This document shows, piece after piece, positions 1 to 7,488 of a stretch of DNA of 7,745 bases. The DNA is from Prevotella sp. CAG:1031 (lineage in GTDB: Bacteria; Bacteroidota; Bacteroidia; Bacteroidales; Muribaculaceae): the NCBI GenBank assembly GCA_000431215.1, contig HF985593.1, positions 1 through 7,745 of the forward strand, written 5' to 3'. The notes under the pieces are model-generated. The model had not been told where the DNA came from, did no database searches, and saw only the letters and a list, made by a program, of their open reading frames with translations. Position 1 is the first letter of the stretch. The number at the start of each line of letters is the position of its first letter. A program made the position numbers and the translations under genes.

Positions 1-131
1 GTCGCGTGCTTTCAGCCAGACCTTTTGAACTCAGCACACTAAGTTAATGGCATTGAGGCACGTCCATACGCCCGGACAGGATAATTTGCTCGGAAGAATT
101 TAAGTTAACGTCAGAGCGATTTTTGACATTG
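1..131. other. Upstream non-coding stretch, no gene recognised
   Basis: I see no credible coding region here. The plus-strand frames that are open at the left edge close within about 45 bases (for example TAA at 40-42), so at most the last few codons of an upstream gene could be present, and they are not recognisable. The minus strand gives no convincing gene start. A short direct repeat, AAGTTAA, occurs at 41-47 and 102-108; with 7 bases it may be chance. In many Bacteroidota genomes the gene beside tamB is a divergent tsaD, but nothing in these bases shows that. Confidence 0.4.
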
Positions 132-177
132 CCCTCCGGCTACATCCCGGGCTGCGGAGGGGTTTAAACAAATTTTT
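132..177 (+). terminator. Possible terminator-like hairpin upstream of tamB
   Basis: CCCTCCG at 132-138 pairs perfectly with CGGAGGG at 155-161, giving a 7-bp GC-rich stem around a 16-base loop that can itself pair a little (GC at 139-140 with GC at 151-152). It is followed by TTTAAACAAATTTTT at 163-177, so the arrangement resembles an intrinsic terminator with an interrupted T tract. It could end a transcript entering from the left, or simply be a structured spacer. The large loop and the broken T run keep confidence low. Confidence 0.3.
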
Positions 178-207
178 GTAATTTCGCGTTATCTATATGT
201 AACTTCG
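173..207 (+). promoter_or_regulatory. Candidate Bacteroidota promoter for tamB-tamL
   Basis: TTTTTG at 173-178 fits the -33 element of the Bacteroidota primary sigma factor. TAACTTCG at 200-207 fits the -7 element TAnnTTTG with one mismatch (C for the third T), and the spacer is 21 bp. Transcription would then begin near 212-216, leaving a leader of about 30 bases before ATG 246. This agrees with choosing ATG 246 over the in-frame TTG at 210, which would lie at or before the first transcribed base. It is a sequence match only, and AT-rich stretches can mimic it. Confidence 0.4.
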
Positions 208-245
208 GCTTGGCCGGGTTACTTTCATCGTTTCAACTGTCTGCA

Positions 246-3200
246 ATGAGAATTGTTCTGAAAATTGCCAAGTGGCTTGGTATTGTCGTGGCTGCGGTGG
301 TGGCGCTCTTGCTGCTTGTCCCGGTAGCGCTCTACGTGCCGTTTGTTCAGGACTTTGTCAAGGATATTGCTGTCAGAGAGGTGTCGAAGGCTACCGGCTA
401 TGACATCTCTGTTGAACGCATAAGGCTTCGCTGGCCGCTGAGGCTGAGTGTCGACGACGCTCTCATCGTAGAACAGACAGGCGACACTATGCTCATGGCG
501 CAGCGCCTTGACCTCGGTGTAGGGCTGCGACCGCTTTTCCGGGGCGATGTCGAGATCGACTATGCGCGCCTCGACAGTGCCCGCTATCAGCTCGGGAACG
601 CCGATTCGCTTATGTGGCTCCGTGCGTCGGTCGACCACTTCGAGATGGAGGCGTCGCGCCTGAAGATGAATCTCGAAAGAGTCGATCTCGACCGGGCGTT
701 GCTCGACGGAGCGCGCATAAACCTCGCCATGCGTCCCGACACGGCCGTCAATGCCGACACAGCCGCCTCGAAGCTCGCGATGGTCATCCGTGCGCGCGAC
801 ATTGAGCTGAGGCGTGTTGACTACACGATGACGATGCTGCCGACAATCGATACTCTTCGGGCCTCGGTGCCCTCGGCGCGTCTCAGCGATGGGCTCGTCG
901 ATCTGGGGCGCCGACGTGTCAACGCCCGGCTGCTGCGGGTCGACAGCGTGGCCGCCACCTATCTCACGCCGTCGGCGGCGTGGCTTAAGGCTCATCCGGT
1001 GGCTGTTGCGCCCGAGACGGCGCCGACCCCCGATTCGCTTATGTGGACTGTCACGGCCGATTCCCTGCGACTGACCGCCACCGATCTGCTCTACGCCGTC
1101 AGCGGCGCCCGACCGGCTCCGGGACTCGACATGAACTATCTCCGGGCGCGCTATGTGACTGTCGATGTCGACTCGTTCAGCAACCGGGGGCCGTCGGTCG
1201 GCCTTACGCTGCGGCGCCTGCTCGCCGAAGAGCGTTGCGGCCTGCGCGTCGATGCCTCGGGCCGGTTCGATATGGCCGACGGACAGATCTCGGCCTCGGG
1301 ATTCAGAATACTTACCGACGCCTCGACCATAGGTTTTGACGCCGACATGGGGCTGACCGAAGGTGCCGACATGGCGGCAATGCCGCTGCGCCTGAAAGCC
1401 GACGCCAGGATAGGCTTCAGCGATGTTGTCATGGCTTTCCCGGCTCTGGGCCCGACTGTCAGGTCGCTTCCCGCTCCGAATGAACTCAGCGTGCGCGCCG
1501 ACGTGGCCGGCACAATGGCCGACATGACGCTGCGGCGCCTCGACGCCGCTTATCCGGGGCTTCTGAAACTCGCTGTCAGCGGCCGTGTCAGGAACATCAC
1601 CGATTTCAACAGAATGGCCGGCAAGCTGACTGTCGACGGCGAAGCGCGCGGACTGAACCGTGTGAAAACCAAATTCCTCGCCGCGTCGACCGCCTCCGAA
1701 TTCAATATTCCCGAACTGATGACTGTCAAAGGCACCGTCGACTACCGCCCCGCCGCCGTCGACGGCGACATAACTCTGACGGCCAACAGTGGCCGGATTG
1801 CGGCCAAAGGACGCTGGGAGCGGCGCGCCGAGGGATATATGGCGCGGCTGACGGCGACAGATTTTCCTGTCGACGCTTTCGTGACAAAGCCCGGTATAGG
1901 GAGTGTGACGGCCCGTGTCGACCTCAGCGGCCACGGCTACAATCCTCTGAAGCCGTCAACTCAGATGAAGGTCGACATCGATATCGACCGCATCGTATAT
2001 AACAGCAAGAGCTACGGTGACATAACCCTGCTGGCCGATCTCGGCGGACGCCGCGCCACCGGACGCCTTCACAGCGGAATCGAAGTGGCCGACCTCGACG
2101 CCGATTTCGACGCCACTCTTGGCGACAGCGCCTGGAGCTGGGATGTCGACGGCGACATACGCCATCTCGACCTCATGGCTCTCGGCCTGAGCAAGGAGGC
2201 CAACGCCGGAACCATGACGCTGGCTACTACCGGAGTCTACAATCCGCTGACCCGCACCGTCGACGGACGCATCAGTGTTGACCGTCTGACATGGCTCACG
2301 GGCGCGACAACGCTCCGTGCCGACTCTACCGTGGCCGATGTCGCCGTCGATGCCGCCGGAATCAGGGCGCGAGTGGCACAGGGCGACCTGCTTGCCGTGG
2401 CGTCGACGAAGTGTCCGCTCGAATCGATAATGCCGCGCATCGATGCCACGATGCTGCTGGTCGACCGTCTTGTGAAAGCCAAGAAAATCAATATCGACTC
2501 GCTGCAGCGTGCGCTGCCTCCGATGAGCCTGTCGCTCGAGGCCGGCCGCAACAATATTGTCAGCGAATATCTCGCCGGCGCCGACAGCCGCGGCCCGCAG
2601 TTCAGGCAGCTCGCCCTCACGGCCTCGACCGACTCGCTGATAAATATCGTCGGAAAGGTCACGGGCTTCTCGACCGGCTCGACGCGCCTCGACACGATAC
2701 GCCTCACGGCTGTCCAGCATGGCGGCTTCCTCGTCTACAACGCCCAGGTCAGCAATGCCCCCGGAACGATGGACGATTTCGCCCGCGTGACGCTCAACGG
2801 CTACCTCGGCGAGAACCGCCTCGGCGCACTCCTGCGCCAGAGCAATATAAAAGGGGAGAGCGGCTACAGAATCGGTCTGGGAGTGACGACGAGCGACTCG
2901 GTGGCAACCCTGAGGCTCGTGCCCTACAACCCCATGATAGCCTACAGGCAGTGGGAGGTTAACGACAGCAACTATGTCAGCTATAACTTCGTGACACGCC
3001 AGATAAGTGCCGACCTGAGGCTCCACAACGACAAGTCGTCGGTGGCGGTGGCCACACTCCCTCCGTCGGGCGACGCCACAATGCCCGGCCAGGATATTTC
3101 GGTGAAACTCAACGACGTTCTGCTTCAGGACTGGATGTCCGTCAATCCTTTCGCGACGCCGATGACCGGCTCGATCTCGGCCGATCTGCTTTTCCACTGG

Positions 3201-5024
3201 GATCGCGAGAACCTGACGGGCCGCGGTAATGTAAGCCTCGCCGACATGACATATAACCGGCAGCGCGTGGGCAATTTCGATCTCGACATCGACATGGCCA
3301 ACGATCCGCTGACGGGACGCATAACGGCTGATATGGCGCTCATGGTCGATTCGGTTAAGACAGTGACGATAAAAGGTATTCTCAACGACTCGACAACAAA
3401 TGAGCCTTTCAATCTCGACCTGTCGATGATCCATTTCCCGCTGAAAACCGCCAACGCTTTCCTGCCTCCGGGAACGGCTAAGCTCGAAGGAACCCTCAAC
3501 GGCTCGCTGCTGATAAAAGGTAACGCCGAGAAGCCTTTCTTCGACGGCTGGCTCGCTTTCGACTCGGCAACGGTGACGCCGACGATACTCGGAACTCAGC
3601 TTAAACTGTCGGAATCGCGTATCACTGTCGACTCGTGCATAGCCCGGTTCAACGATTTCACCGTTACAGGCTGCAACGACAACCCGCTGAGGCTCAACGG
3701 CACCGTCGACCTCAGGAACCTCGCCAATGCCTCATACGATCTCAGCCTCAAGGCCGACAACATGATGATTGTCAACTCGCAGCGGCCGCGCGGCGCCAAC
3801 ATCTACGGAAAGGCTTATATCAGTCTCGACGCCACGGCCCGCGGAAACATGAAGCTGATGATGCTCAATGCCGACGCCTCGCTGCTGGCCGGCACTAACG
3901 CGACATACCTTATGACCTCGGCGGGGACACAGATTCCCGGCGCCGCATCGGCCGACGACATTGTCAAGTTCGTGCAGTTCAACGACAGCACCGGAATGGC
4001 TGCCGATTCGATAATTGCCGAGGGGATGACAATGATAATCAACGCCGCGCTGTCGATCGAGCAGGGCACAACCCTTAATGTCGACCTTTCGGCGAGCGGA
4101 CAGAACAAGGTGTCGATTCAGGGCTACGGCGATTTCGACTACTCGATGACGCCGGCAAACGCCGACGGACGTCTGACGGGCCGTTTCACCATCGACAAGG
4201 GCTTCGTGCGCTACACGCCGCCGATGATGAGCGAGAAACTGTTCGATTTCAATCAGGGAAGTTATGTGAACTTCACCGGAAACATTATGAATCCTACTCT
4301 CAATGTGTCGGCCGTCGACAAGGTCAAGGCCAACGTAACGCGCAGCGGCGAAGATTCGCGCCTTGTCACTTTCGACATAACGGCCTCGGTGACAAACACG
4401 CTCGAGAATCTCAATGTGGCGTTCGATATGTCGACCGTCGATGACATCGGCGTCGAGAACGAACTGCGTTCGATGTCGCCCGAACAGCGCGCCAACCAGG
4501 CCATGAACCTGTTGCTCTACAACGTCTACACCGGGCCCGGCTCTACTGTCGGCAAAGCTTCGCTCAACGGAAACCCGCTGTTCTCGTATCTCGAATCACA
4601 GATCAATTCATGGGCCGCCAACAATATCAAGGGGGTTGACCTCTCGTTCGGCATCGAGCAGTATGACCGCACACGCGACGGCGCTACCTCGACGGCGACC
4701 TCCTACAGCTACCGTATATCGAAATCGTTCCTCAACGACAGAATCAAGATAGTCGTCGGCGGCAACTATACGACCGACGCCTCGGCCGACGAGAATTTCG
4801 CCGAGAATCTGCTGAACGACATCTCGTTTGAATATATGCTCAACAAGAGCGGCTCGATGTATATCCGTCTGTTCCGCACGACGGGCTACGAGAGCATCCT
4901 CGAGGGCGAAGTGACCCAGACAGGTGCCGGCTTCGTGTTGCGCCGCAAAATCGACAGTCTGCGCCATCTGTTCCGCCGTCCTAAAGAAAACAAAGAAATT
5001 CCCGTTGCCGATGAAAAGCCCTGA
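246..5024 (+). CDS. tamB: TamB, inner-membrane translocation/assembly module protein (DUF490 family)
   Basis: This is a 1592-residue TamB/AsmA-like protein, a periplasm-spanning partner of an Omp85 protein in outer-membrane protein assembly and/or lipid transport. Residues 10-31 form one hydrophobic membrane anchor behind a short basic N-terminus, and the rest should be periplasmic. The region just after the anchor has the usual TamB/AsmA pattern (VPFVQDFV, then ISVERIRLRWP). The long middle is made of alternating polar/hydrophobic beta segments, as expected for a beta-taco groove. The family C-terminal domain covers roughly residues 1100-1575, with recognisable VRYTPP (from 1321), ENLNVAFDMS (from 1387) and MSPEQRANQAMNLLLYNVYTG (from 1410). 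From about 1460 come beta-barrel-like strands, and residues 1577-1592 are a charged tail. ATG 246 is preferred over TTG 210 because it places the basic residues and anchor at the N-terminus and follows the candidate promoter. E. coli TamB is about 1259 residues; longer forms are usual in Bacteroidota. Family assignment is firm; the transported substrate cannot be read from sequence. Confidence 0.95.
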   Translation: MRIVLKIAKWLGIVVAAVVALLLLVPVALYVPFVQDFVKDIAVREVSKATGYDISVERIRLRWPLRLSVDDALIVEQTGDTMLMAQRLDLGVGLRPLFRGDVEIDYARLDSARYQLGNADSLMWLRASVDHFEMEASRLKMNLERVDLDRALLDGARINLAMRPDTAVNADTAASKLAMVIRARDIELRRVDYTMTMLPTIDTLRASVPSARLSDGLVDLGRRRVNARLLRVDSVAATYLTPSAAWLKAHPVAVAPETAPTPDSLMWTVTADSLRLTATDLLYAVSGARPAPGLDMNYLRARYVTVDVDSFSNRGPSVGLTLRRLLAEERCGLRVDASGRFDMADGQISASGFRILTDASTIGFDADMGLTEGADMAAMPLRLKADARIGFSDVVMAFPALGPTVRSLPAPNELSVRADVAGTMADMTLRRLDAAYPGLLKLAVSGRVRNITDFNRMAGKLTVDGEARGLNRVKTKFLAASTASEFNIPELMTVKGTVDYRPAAVDGDITLTANSGRIAAKGRWERRAEGYMARLTATDFPVDAFVTKPGIGSVTARVDLSGHGYNPLKPSTQMKVDIDIDRIVYNSKSYGDITLLADLGGRRATGRLHSGIEVADLDADFDATLGDSAWSWDVDGDIRHLDLMALGLSKEANAGTMTLATTGVYNPLTRTVDGRISVDRLTWLTGATTLRADSTVADVAVDAAGIRARVAQGDLLAVASTKCPLESIMPRIDATMLLVDRLVKAKKINIDSLQRALPPMSLSLEAGRNNIVSEYLAGADSRGPQFRQLALTASTDSLINIVGKVTGFSTGSTRLDTIRLTAVQHGGFLVYNAQVSNAPGTMDDFARVTLNGYLGENRLGALLRQSNIKGESGYRIGLGVTTSDSVATLRLVPYNPMIAYRQWEVNDSNYVSYNFVTRQISADLRLHNDKSSVAVATLPPSGDATMPGQDISVKLNDVLLQDWMSVNPFATPMTGSISADLLFHWDRENLTGRGNVSLADMTYNRQRVGNFDLDIDMANDPLTGRITADMALMVDSVKTVTIKGILNDSTTNEPFNLDLSMIHFPLKTANAFLPPGTAKLEGTLNGSLLIKGNAEKPFFDGWLAFDSATVTPTILGTQLKLSESRITVDSCIARFNDFTVTGCNDNPLRLNGTVDLRNLANASYDLSLKADNMMIVNSQRPRGANIYGKAYISLDATARGNMKLMMLNADASLLAGTNATYLMTSAGTQIPGAASADDIVKFVQFNDSTGMAADSIIAEGMTMIINAALSIEQGTTLNVDLSASGQNKVSIQGYGDFDYSMTPANADGRLTGRFTIDKGFVRYTPPMMSEKLFDFNQGSYVNFTGNIMNPTLNVSAVDKVKANVTRSGEDSRLVTFDITASVTNTLENLNVAFDMSTVDDIGVENELRSMSPEQRANQAMNLLLYNVYTGPGSTVGKASLNGNPLFSYLESQINSWAANNIKGVDLSFGIEQYDRTRDGATSTATSYSYRISKSFLNDRIKIVVGGNYTTDASADENFAENLLNDISFEYMLNKSGSMYIRLFRTTGYESILEGEVTQTGAGFVLRRKIDSLRHLFRRPKENKEIPVADEKP
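4982..5010 (+). promoter_or_regulatory. A-rich translation initiation region of tamL inside tamB
   Basis: The bases before ATG 5011 contain an A-rich run (AAAGAAAACAAAGAAATT, 4983-5000) and no Shine-Dalgarno sequence. Bacteroidota genes commonly start without Shine-Dalgarno pairing and favour A-rich, unstructured leaders. The same bases encode the charged end of TamB (Lys-Glu-Asn-Lys-Glu-Ile), so this stretch serves both genes. With the 14-base overlap it suggests tamL is translated by ribosomes arriving from, or finishing, tamB. Confidence 0.45.
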
Positions 5025-7311
5025 CAAAACCGTGCGGCTTCTCGCCGCTGCCATCACGGCGTTTCTGCTCGCAGCCTGCTCGACAACGAGCCGGCTTCCC
5101 GAGGGAGAAATTCTCTACACGGGCGTGAAGAAAACCGTCATAACGCCTCCCGAAGGGGAAAAAGTGGCCTCAGGCGTGGCGTCGCAGATTAAGGGAGCTG
5201 TCAATGTCAAGCCGAACAACTGCCTCATATCCCCCTCGCTGCGCTATCCTTTCCCGATCGGACTGTGGGTCTGGAACCACTGGAACGAACCGAAGAAAGG
5301 CATCGGGAAATGGATCTACAGCAAACTCGTCGAACAGCCCGTGCTCATCAGCGATGTCCGTCCTGACGTGCGTGTGGCCATGATCGACAGGATGCTCGAC
5401 AACAACGGCTATTTTCAGGGCCATGCCTCCTACAGTCTCGTGCAGGGCAAGAATCCGCGCAAGGCGTCGATACGATATGAAATCTCGACCGGCAGCGCCT
5501 ATAATCTCGACTCTATAATAATGCTCGCGGATACCACCGCGCTCAACAGGCTCATAAACGAGTCGGCCCGACGGTCGGCATATCTGCGTCCGGGGTCGCG
5601 CTACAGTGTCGATTCGCTGAAACAGGTGCGCATCGACATCGCCAACCGCCTGCGTAACAAGGGATATTACTTTTTCAGCCCCGAATATATCGAATATCTG
5701 GCCGACTCCACGATAACCAAAGGCGCGATTGCACTGAAGCTCGATCTGGCCGCGAATATACCGTCGTGGGCTATGAAGTCATATAAGGTCGGCAGAATAA
5801 CGACTGTCATAAACCGCAATTCGGGCACCGGCACTCCCGACACGTTCCAGACCGACCGCGGAACGGTCATTCAGATGCAGCCGTCGCACCTCCGCCGTAA
5901 GCTCATACCCGAATGTATAGCCTTCCGCACGGGCAAGACGTTCAGCGTGCGCGACATGAACCGCACCCAGACCTACCTCTCGCGTCTTGGCATATTCTCG
6001 GAGATCGACATATCGGCCATTCCCGATACCCTCGCCCCCGAACCTACTCTCGACATCGACATAAACTGCCGTTTCGACAAGCCTCTCGAAGCCACCGTCG
6101 AGGTCAACGCCTCATCGAAGAGCAACAGCTACATCGGACCGGGCGTCGTGCTGGGCCTGACCAACAAGAACCTCTTCGGCGGCGGAGAGCAGTTCTCGGT
6201 GAAACTCAACGGCTCTTATGAATGGCAGACCGGCAGCCACCGCGGAAAATCGAGTGTGTTCAACTCCTACGAGGTCGGACTGACGACATCGCTGGCCTTT
6301 CCGCGTCTTCTCGGCCTGAACTGGGTGACGCGTCGGCGCCGCGTGCTCAACTGGACGCGCATAACCCTCAACGCCGACCTGCTCAACCGCCCCCACTACT
6401 TCAAGATGGCGCAGTTCAACGCCTCATATTCCTATGACTGGCAGCATTCGCGATATGTCAACAATTCGCTGACTCTTGTGAAGCTTACCTACACGAAGCT
6501 CATCCATACCACCCACGACTTCGATTCGATAATGAACGCCAACGAAGCCATAGCACAGAGCTTCAAGGACCAGTATATACCTCAGATGGCCTACACCTGG
6601 ACCTACGACCGCAACTATCACAGCCGCCGCACGCTCAACGTGCAGCTCAGCGTTCAGGAGGCAGGCAACATTTTCTGGGGTATCTACCGCGCTTTCGGCC
6701 ACAAGGGGGAGAAGGAACTTTTCGGCACACCGTTCAGCCAGTTCGTCAAGGGGCAGGCTCAGGTCGTCTACGGCCAGCGTCTCTCGCGCCACAATATATG
6801 GCTGGTCAGCCGTGTGCTCGTCGGAGCGGCACATGCCTACGGCAACTCGAGCGAGGTGCCCTACAGCGAGCAGTTCTATATCGGCGGCGCAAACTCTATC
6901 CGCGCCTTTACCGTCAGATCGCTCGGCCCCGGCAGCTACCATGCTCCCGACGATCAGACCAACGGCTACTTCGACCAGACGGGCACATTCAAGCTCGAAC
7001 TCAACACCGAGCTGCGCTTCCCGATCTACGGGCCGCTCCATGGAGCCGTTTTCCTTGACGCCGGTAACATCTGGCTTCTCAAGAACGATCCGGCGCGCCC
7101 CGGCGGCACGCTCCGCGCCAAAACTTTCTGGAAAGACATAGCGCTCGGCACCGGCGTCGGATTGCGCTTCGACATCAGCATGTTTGTAGTGCGCGCCGAC
7201 CTCGGCATCGGAATCCACGCCCCCTACGACACGGGCCGCAGCGGATACTACAACATGACGAGCTTCGGCAAATCGCTCGCCTTCCATCTCGCGATCGGCT
7301 ATCCTTTCTGA
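5011..7311 (+). CDS. tamL: TamL, lipid-anchored TamA/BamA-family (Omp85) outer-membrane protein
   Basis: This 766-residue Omp85 protein is the outer-membrane partner of TamB; TamL is the name used for the lipoprotein form of TamA found in Bacteroidota. Residues 1-22 are a signal peptide ending in the lipobox L-A-A-C, with Cys23 the predicted lipidated residue. Periplasmic POTRA-like segments lie at about 110-172, 175-250 and 290-357. The last is the clearest, with FRTGKTFSVRDMNRTQTYL from 305 and then LGIFSEIDI. The barrel spans about 358-766, beginning near PLEATVEVNASSKS and including GPGVVLGLTNKNLFGGG. The Omp85 loop-6 VRGF/Y motif appears as IRAF (630-633) within GGANSIRAF, keeping the arginine (Arg631). 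The protein ends in the beta-signal FHLAIGYPF with a terminal Phe, so it looks complete. The frame also opens upstream from a GTG at 4924, but that would put 29 extra residues before the signal peptide, so ATG 5011 is chosen. It overlaps tamB by 14 bases. A BamA label is possible, but BamA is not normally a lipoprotein next to tamB. Confidence 0.93.
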   Translation: MKSPDKTVRLLAAAITAFLLAACSTTSRLPEGEILYTGVKKTVITPPEGEKVASGVASQIKGAVNVKPNNCLISPSLRYPFPIGLWVWNHWNEPKKGIGKWIYSKLVEQPVLISDVRPDVRVAMIDRMLDNNGYFQGHASYSLVQGKNPRKASIRYEISTGSAYNLDSIIMLADTTALNRLINESARRSAYLRPGSRYSVDSLKQVRIDIANRLRNKGYYFFSPEYIEYLADSTITKGAIALKLDLAANIPSWAMKSYKVGRITTVINRNSGTGTPDTFQTDRGTVIQMQPSHLRRKLIPECIAFRTGKTFSVRDMNRTQTYLSRLGIFSEIDISAIPDTLAPEPTLDIDINCRFDKPLEATVEVNASSKSNSYIGPGVVLGLTNKNLFGGGEQFSVKLNGSYEWQTGSHRGKSSVFNSYEVGLTTSLAFPRLLGLNWVTRRRRVLNWTRITLNADLLNRPHYFKMAQFNASYSYDWQHSRYVNNSLTLVKLTYTKLIHTTHDFDSIMNANEAIAQSFKDQYIPQMAYTWTYDRNYHSRRTLNVQLSVQEAGNIFWGIYRAFGHKGEKELFGTPFSQFVKGQAQVVYGQRLSRHNIWLVSRVLVGAAHAYGNSSEVPYSEQFYIGGANSIRAFTVRSLGPGSYHAPDDQTNGYFDQTGTFKLELNTELRFPIYGPLHGAVFLDAGNIWLLKNDPARPGGTLRAKTFWKDIALGTGVGLRFDISMFVVRADLGIGIHAPYDTGRSGYYNMTSFGKSLAFHLAIGYPF

Positions 7312-7312
7312 A

Positions 7313-7344
7313 TTTGGCCATGTCGGCTAAAAGCGCTATCTTTG
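7313..7344 (+). promoter_or_regulatory. Bacteroidota-type promoter of tRNA-Arg(CCT)
   Basis: TTTG at 7313-7316 is the -33 element. TATCTTTG at 7337-7344 matches the -7 consensus TAnnTTTG exactly, with 20 bp between them. The start of transcription is expected near 7349-7352, only a few bases before the tRNA 5' end at 7356, leaving a very short 5' leader for RNase P. The promoter begins one base after the tamL stop codon, so the tRNA has its own start rather than relying on read-through from tamB-tamL. Confidence 0.78.
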
Positions 7345-7355
7345 CGCCGTCATCA

Positions 7356-7427
7356 GCCTCTGTAGTTCAACGGATAGAACAAGAGTTTCCTAAACTTTAG
7401 ATAAGGGTTCGATTCCCTTCGGAGGTA
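7356..7427 (+). tRNA. tRNA-Arg (anticodon CCT, reads AGG)
   Basis: A complete 72-base cloverleaf can be folded. The acceptor stem is GCCTCTG with CGGAGGT (7 pairs, of which G1-T72 and T6-G67 are wobbles). The D stem is GTTC/GAAC around AACGGATA. The anticodon stem is AGAGT/ACTTT around TTCCTAA, with anticodon CCT at 7389-7391. The variable region is four bases (AGAT). The T stem is AAGGG/CCCTT around TTCGATT. The discriminator base is A7427. The next bases are CTC, so CCA is not encoded and must be added after processing. AGG codons occur in the adjacent tamB (for example soon after its start), so this tRNA reads a codon in local use. It has its own promoter and is followed by a GC hairpin. 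Confidence 0.97.
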
Positions 7428-7431
7428 CTCG

Positions 7432-7456
7432 GCGGCGCCCCCTCGGGCGCCGCTTT
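7432..7456 (+). terminator. Probable terminator after tRNA-Arg
   Basis: GCGGCGCCC (7432-7440) and GGGCGCCGC (7445-7453) form a perfect 9-bp, all-GC stem closed by a four-base loop (CCTC), followed by TTT. It starts four bases after the tRNA discriminator. The stem is very strong but the T tract is only three bases (TTTCATAT), so it may stop polymerase or simply protect the 3' trailer before RNase Z cleavage. It could also block transcripts arriving from rnz on the other strand. Confidence 0.58.
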
Positions 7457-7470
7457 CATATCCGCCCGAT

Positions 7471-7488
7471 TAATATTTATAAATATTA
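7471..7488. repeat. 18-bp perfect AT-only palindrome between tRNA-Arg and rnz
   Basis: TAATATTTATAAATATTA reads the same on both strands over all 18 bases. It lies 13 bases beyond the rnz stop codon in a short AT-rich patch (about 7470-7500) within very GC-rich surroundings. As RNA it could form a weak hairpin of about seven A-U pairs with a four-base loop, so it may help end rnz transcription. It could instead be a protein-binding site or a chance result of AT-rich composition. Confidence 0.4.

Noticed and set aside
210..245. TTG start at 210 adding 12 residues to TamB.
   Set aside because: ATG 246 gives a normal short basic N-terminus before the membrane anchor, and the candidate promoter predicts transcription starting at about 212-216.
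225..3434. Two very long minus-strand open frames (225-1934 and 1956-3434) opposite tamB.
   Set aside because: They are in exact codon register with tamB, so antisense stops need the sense codons TTA, CTA or TCA, which this GC-rich gene rarely uses. The frame breaks near 1955 at a sense TCA. Their translations are rich in Arg, His and Gly and show no recognisable domain.
4983..5000. Slippage-prone A-rich run at the end of tamB as a frameshift signal.
   Set aside because: The A runs are short and interrupted, and tamL has its own ATG with a signal peptide, so no frameshift is needed to explain either protein.
4924..5010. An earlier in-frame start (GTG 4924) for TamL, deep inside tamB.
   Set aside because: It would place 29 residues before a good lipoprotein signal peptide, whereas ATG 5011 puts the signal and lipobox at the N-terminus.
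6424..7287. Long minus-strand open frame opposite the tamL barrel region.
   Set aside because: It has the same in-register antisense effect from avoided TTA/CTA/TCA codons. The sense strand is clearly an Omp85 barrel ending in a beta-signal.
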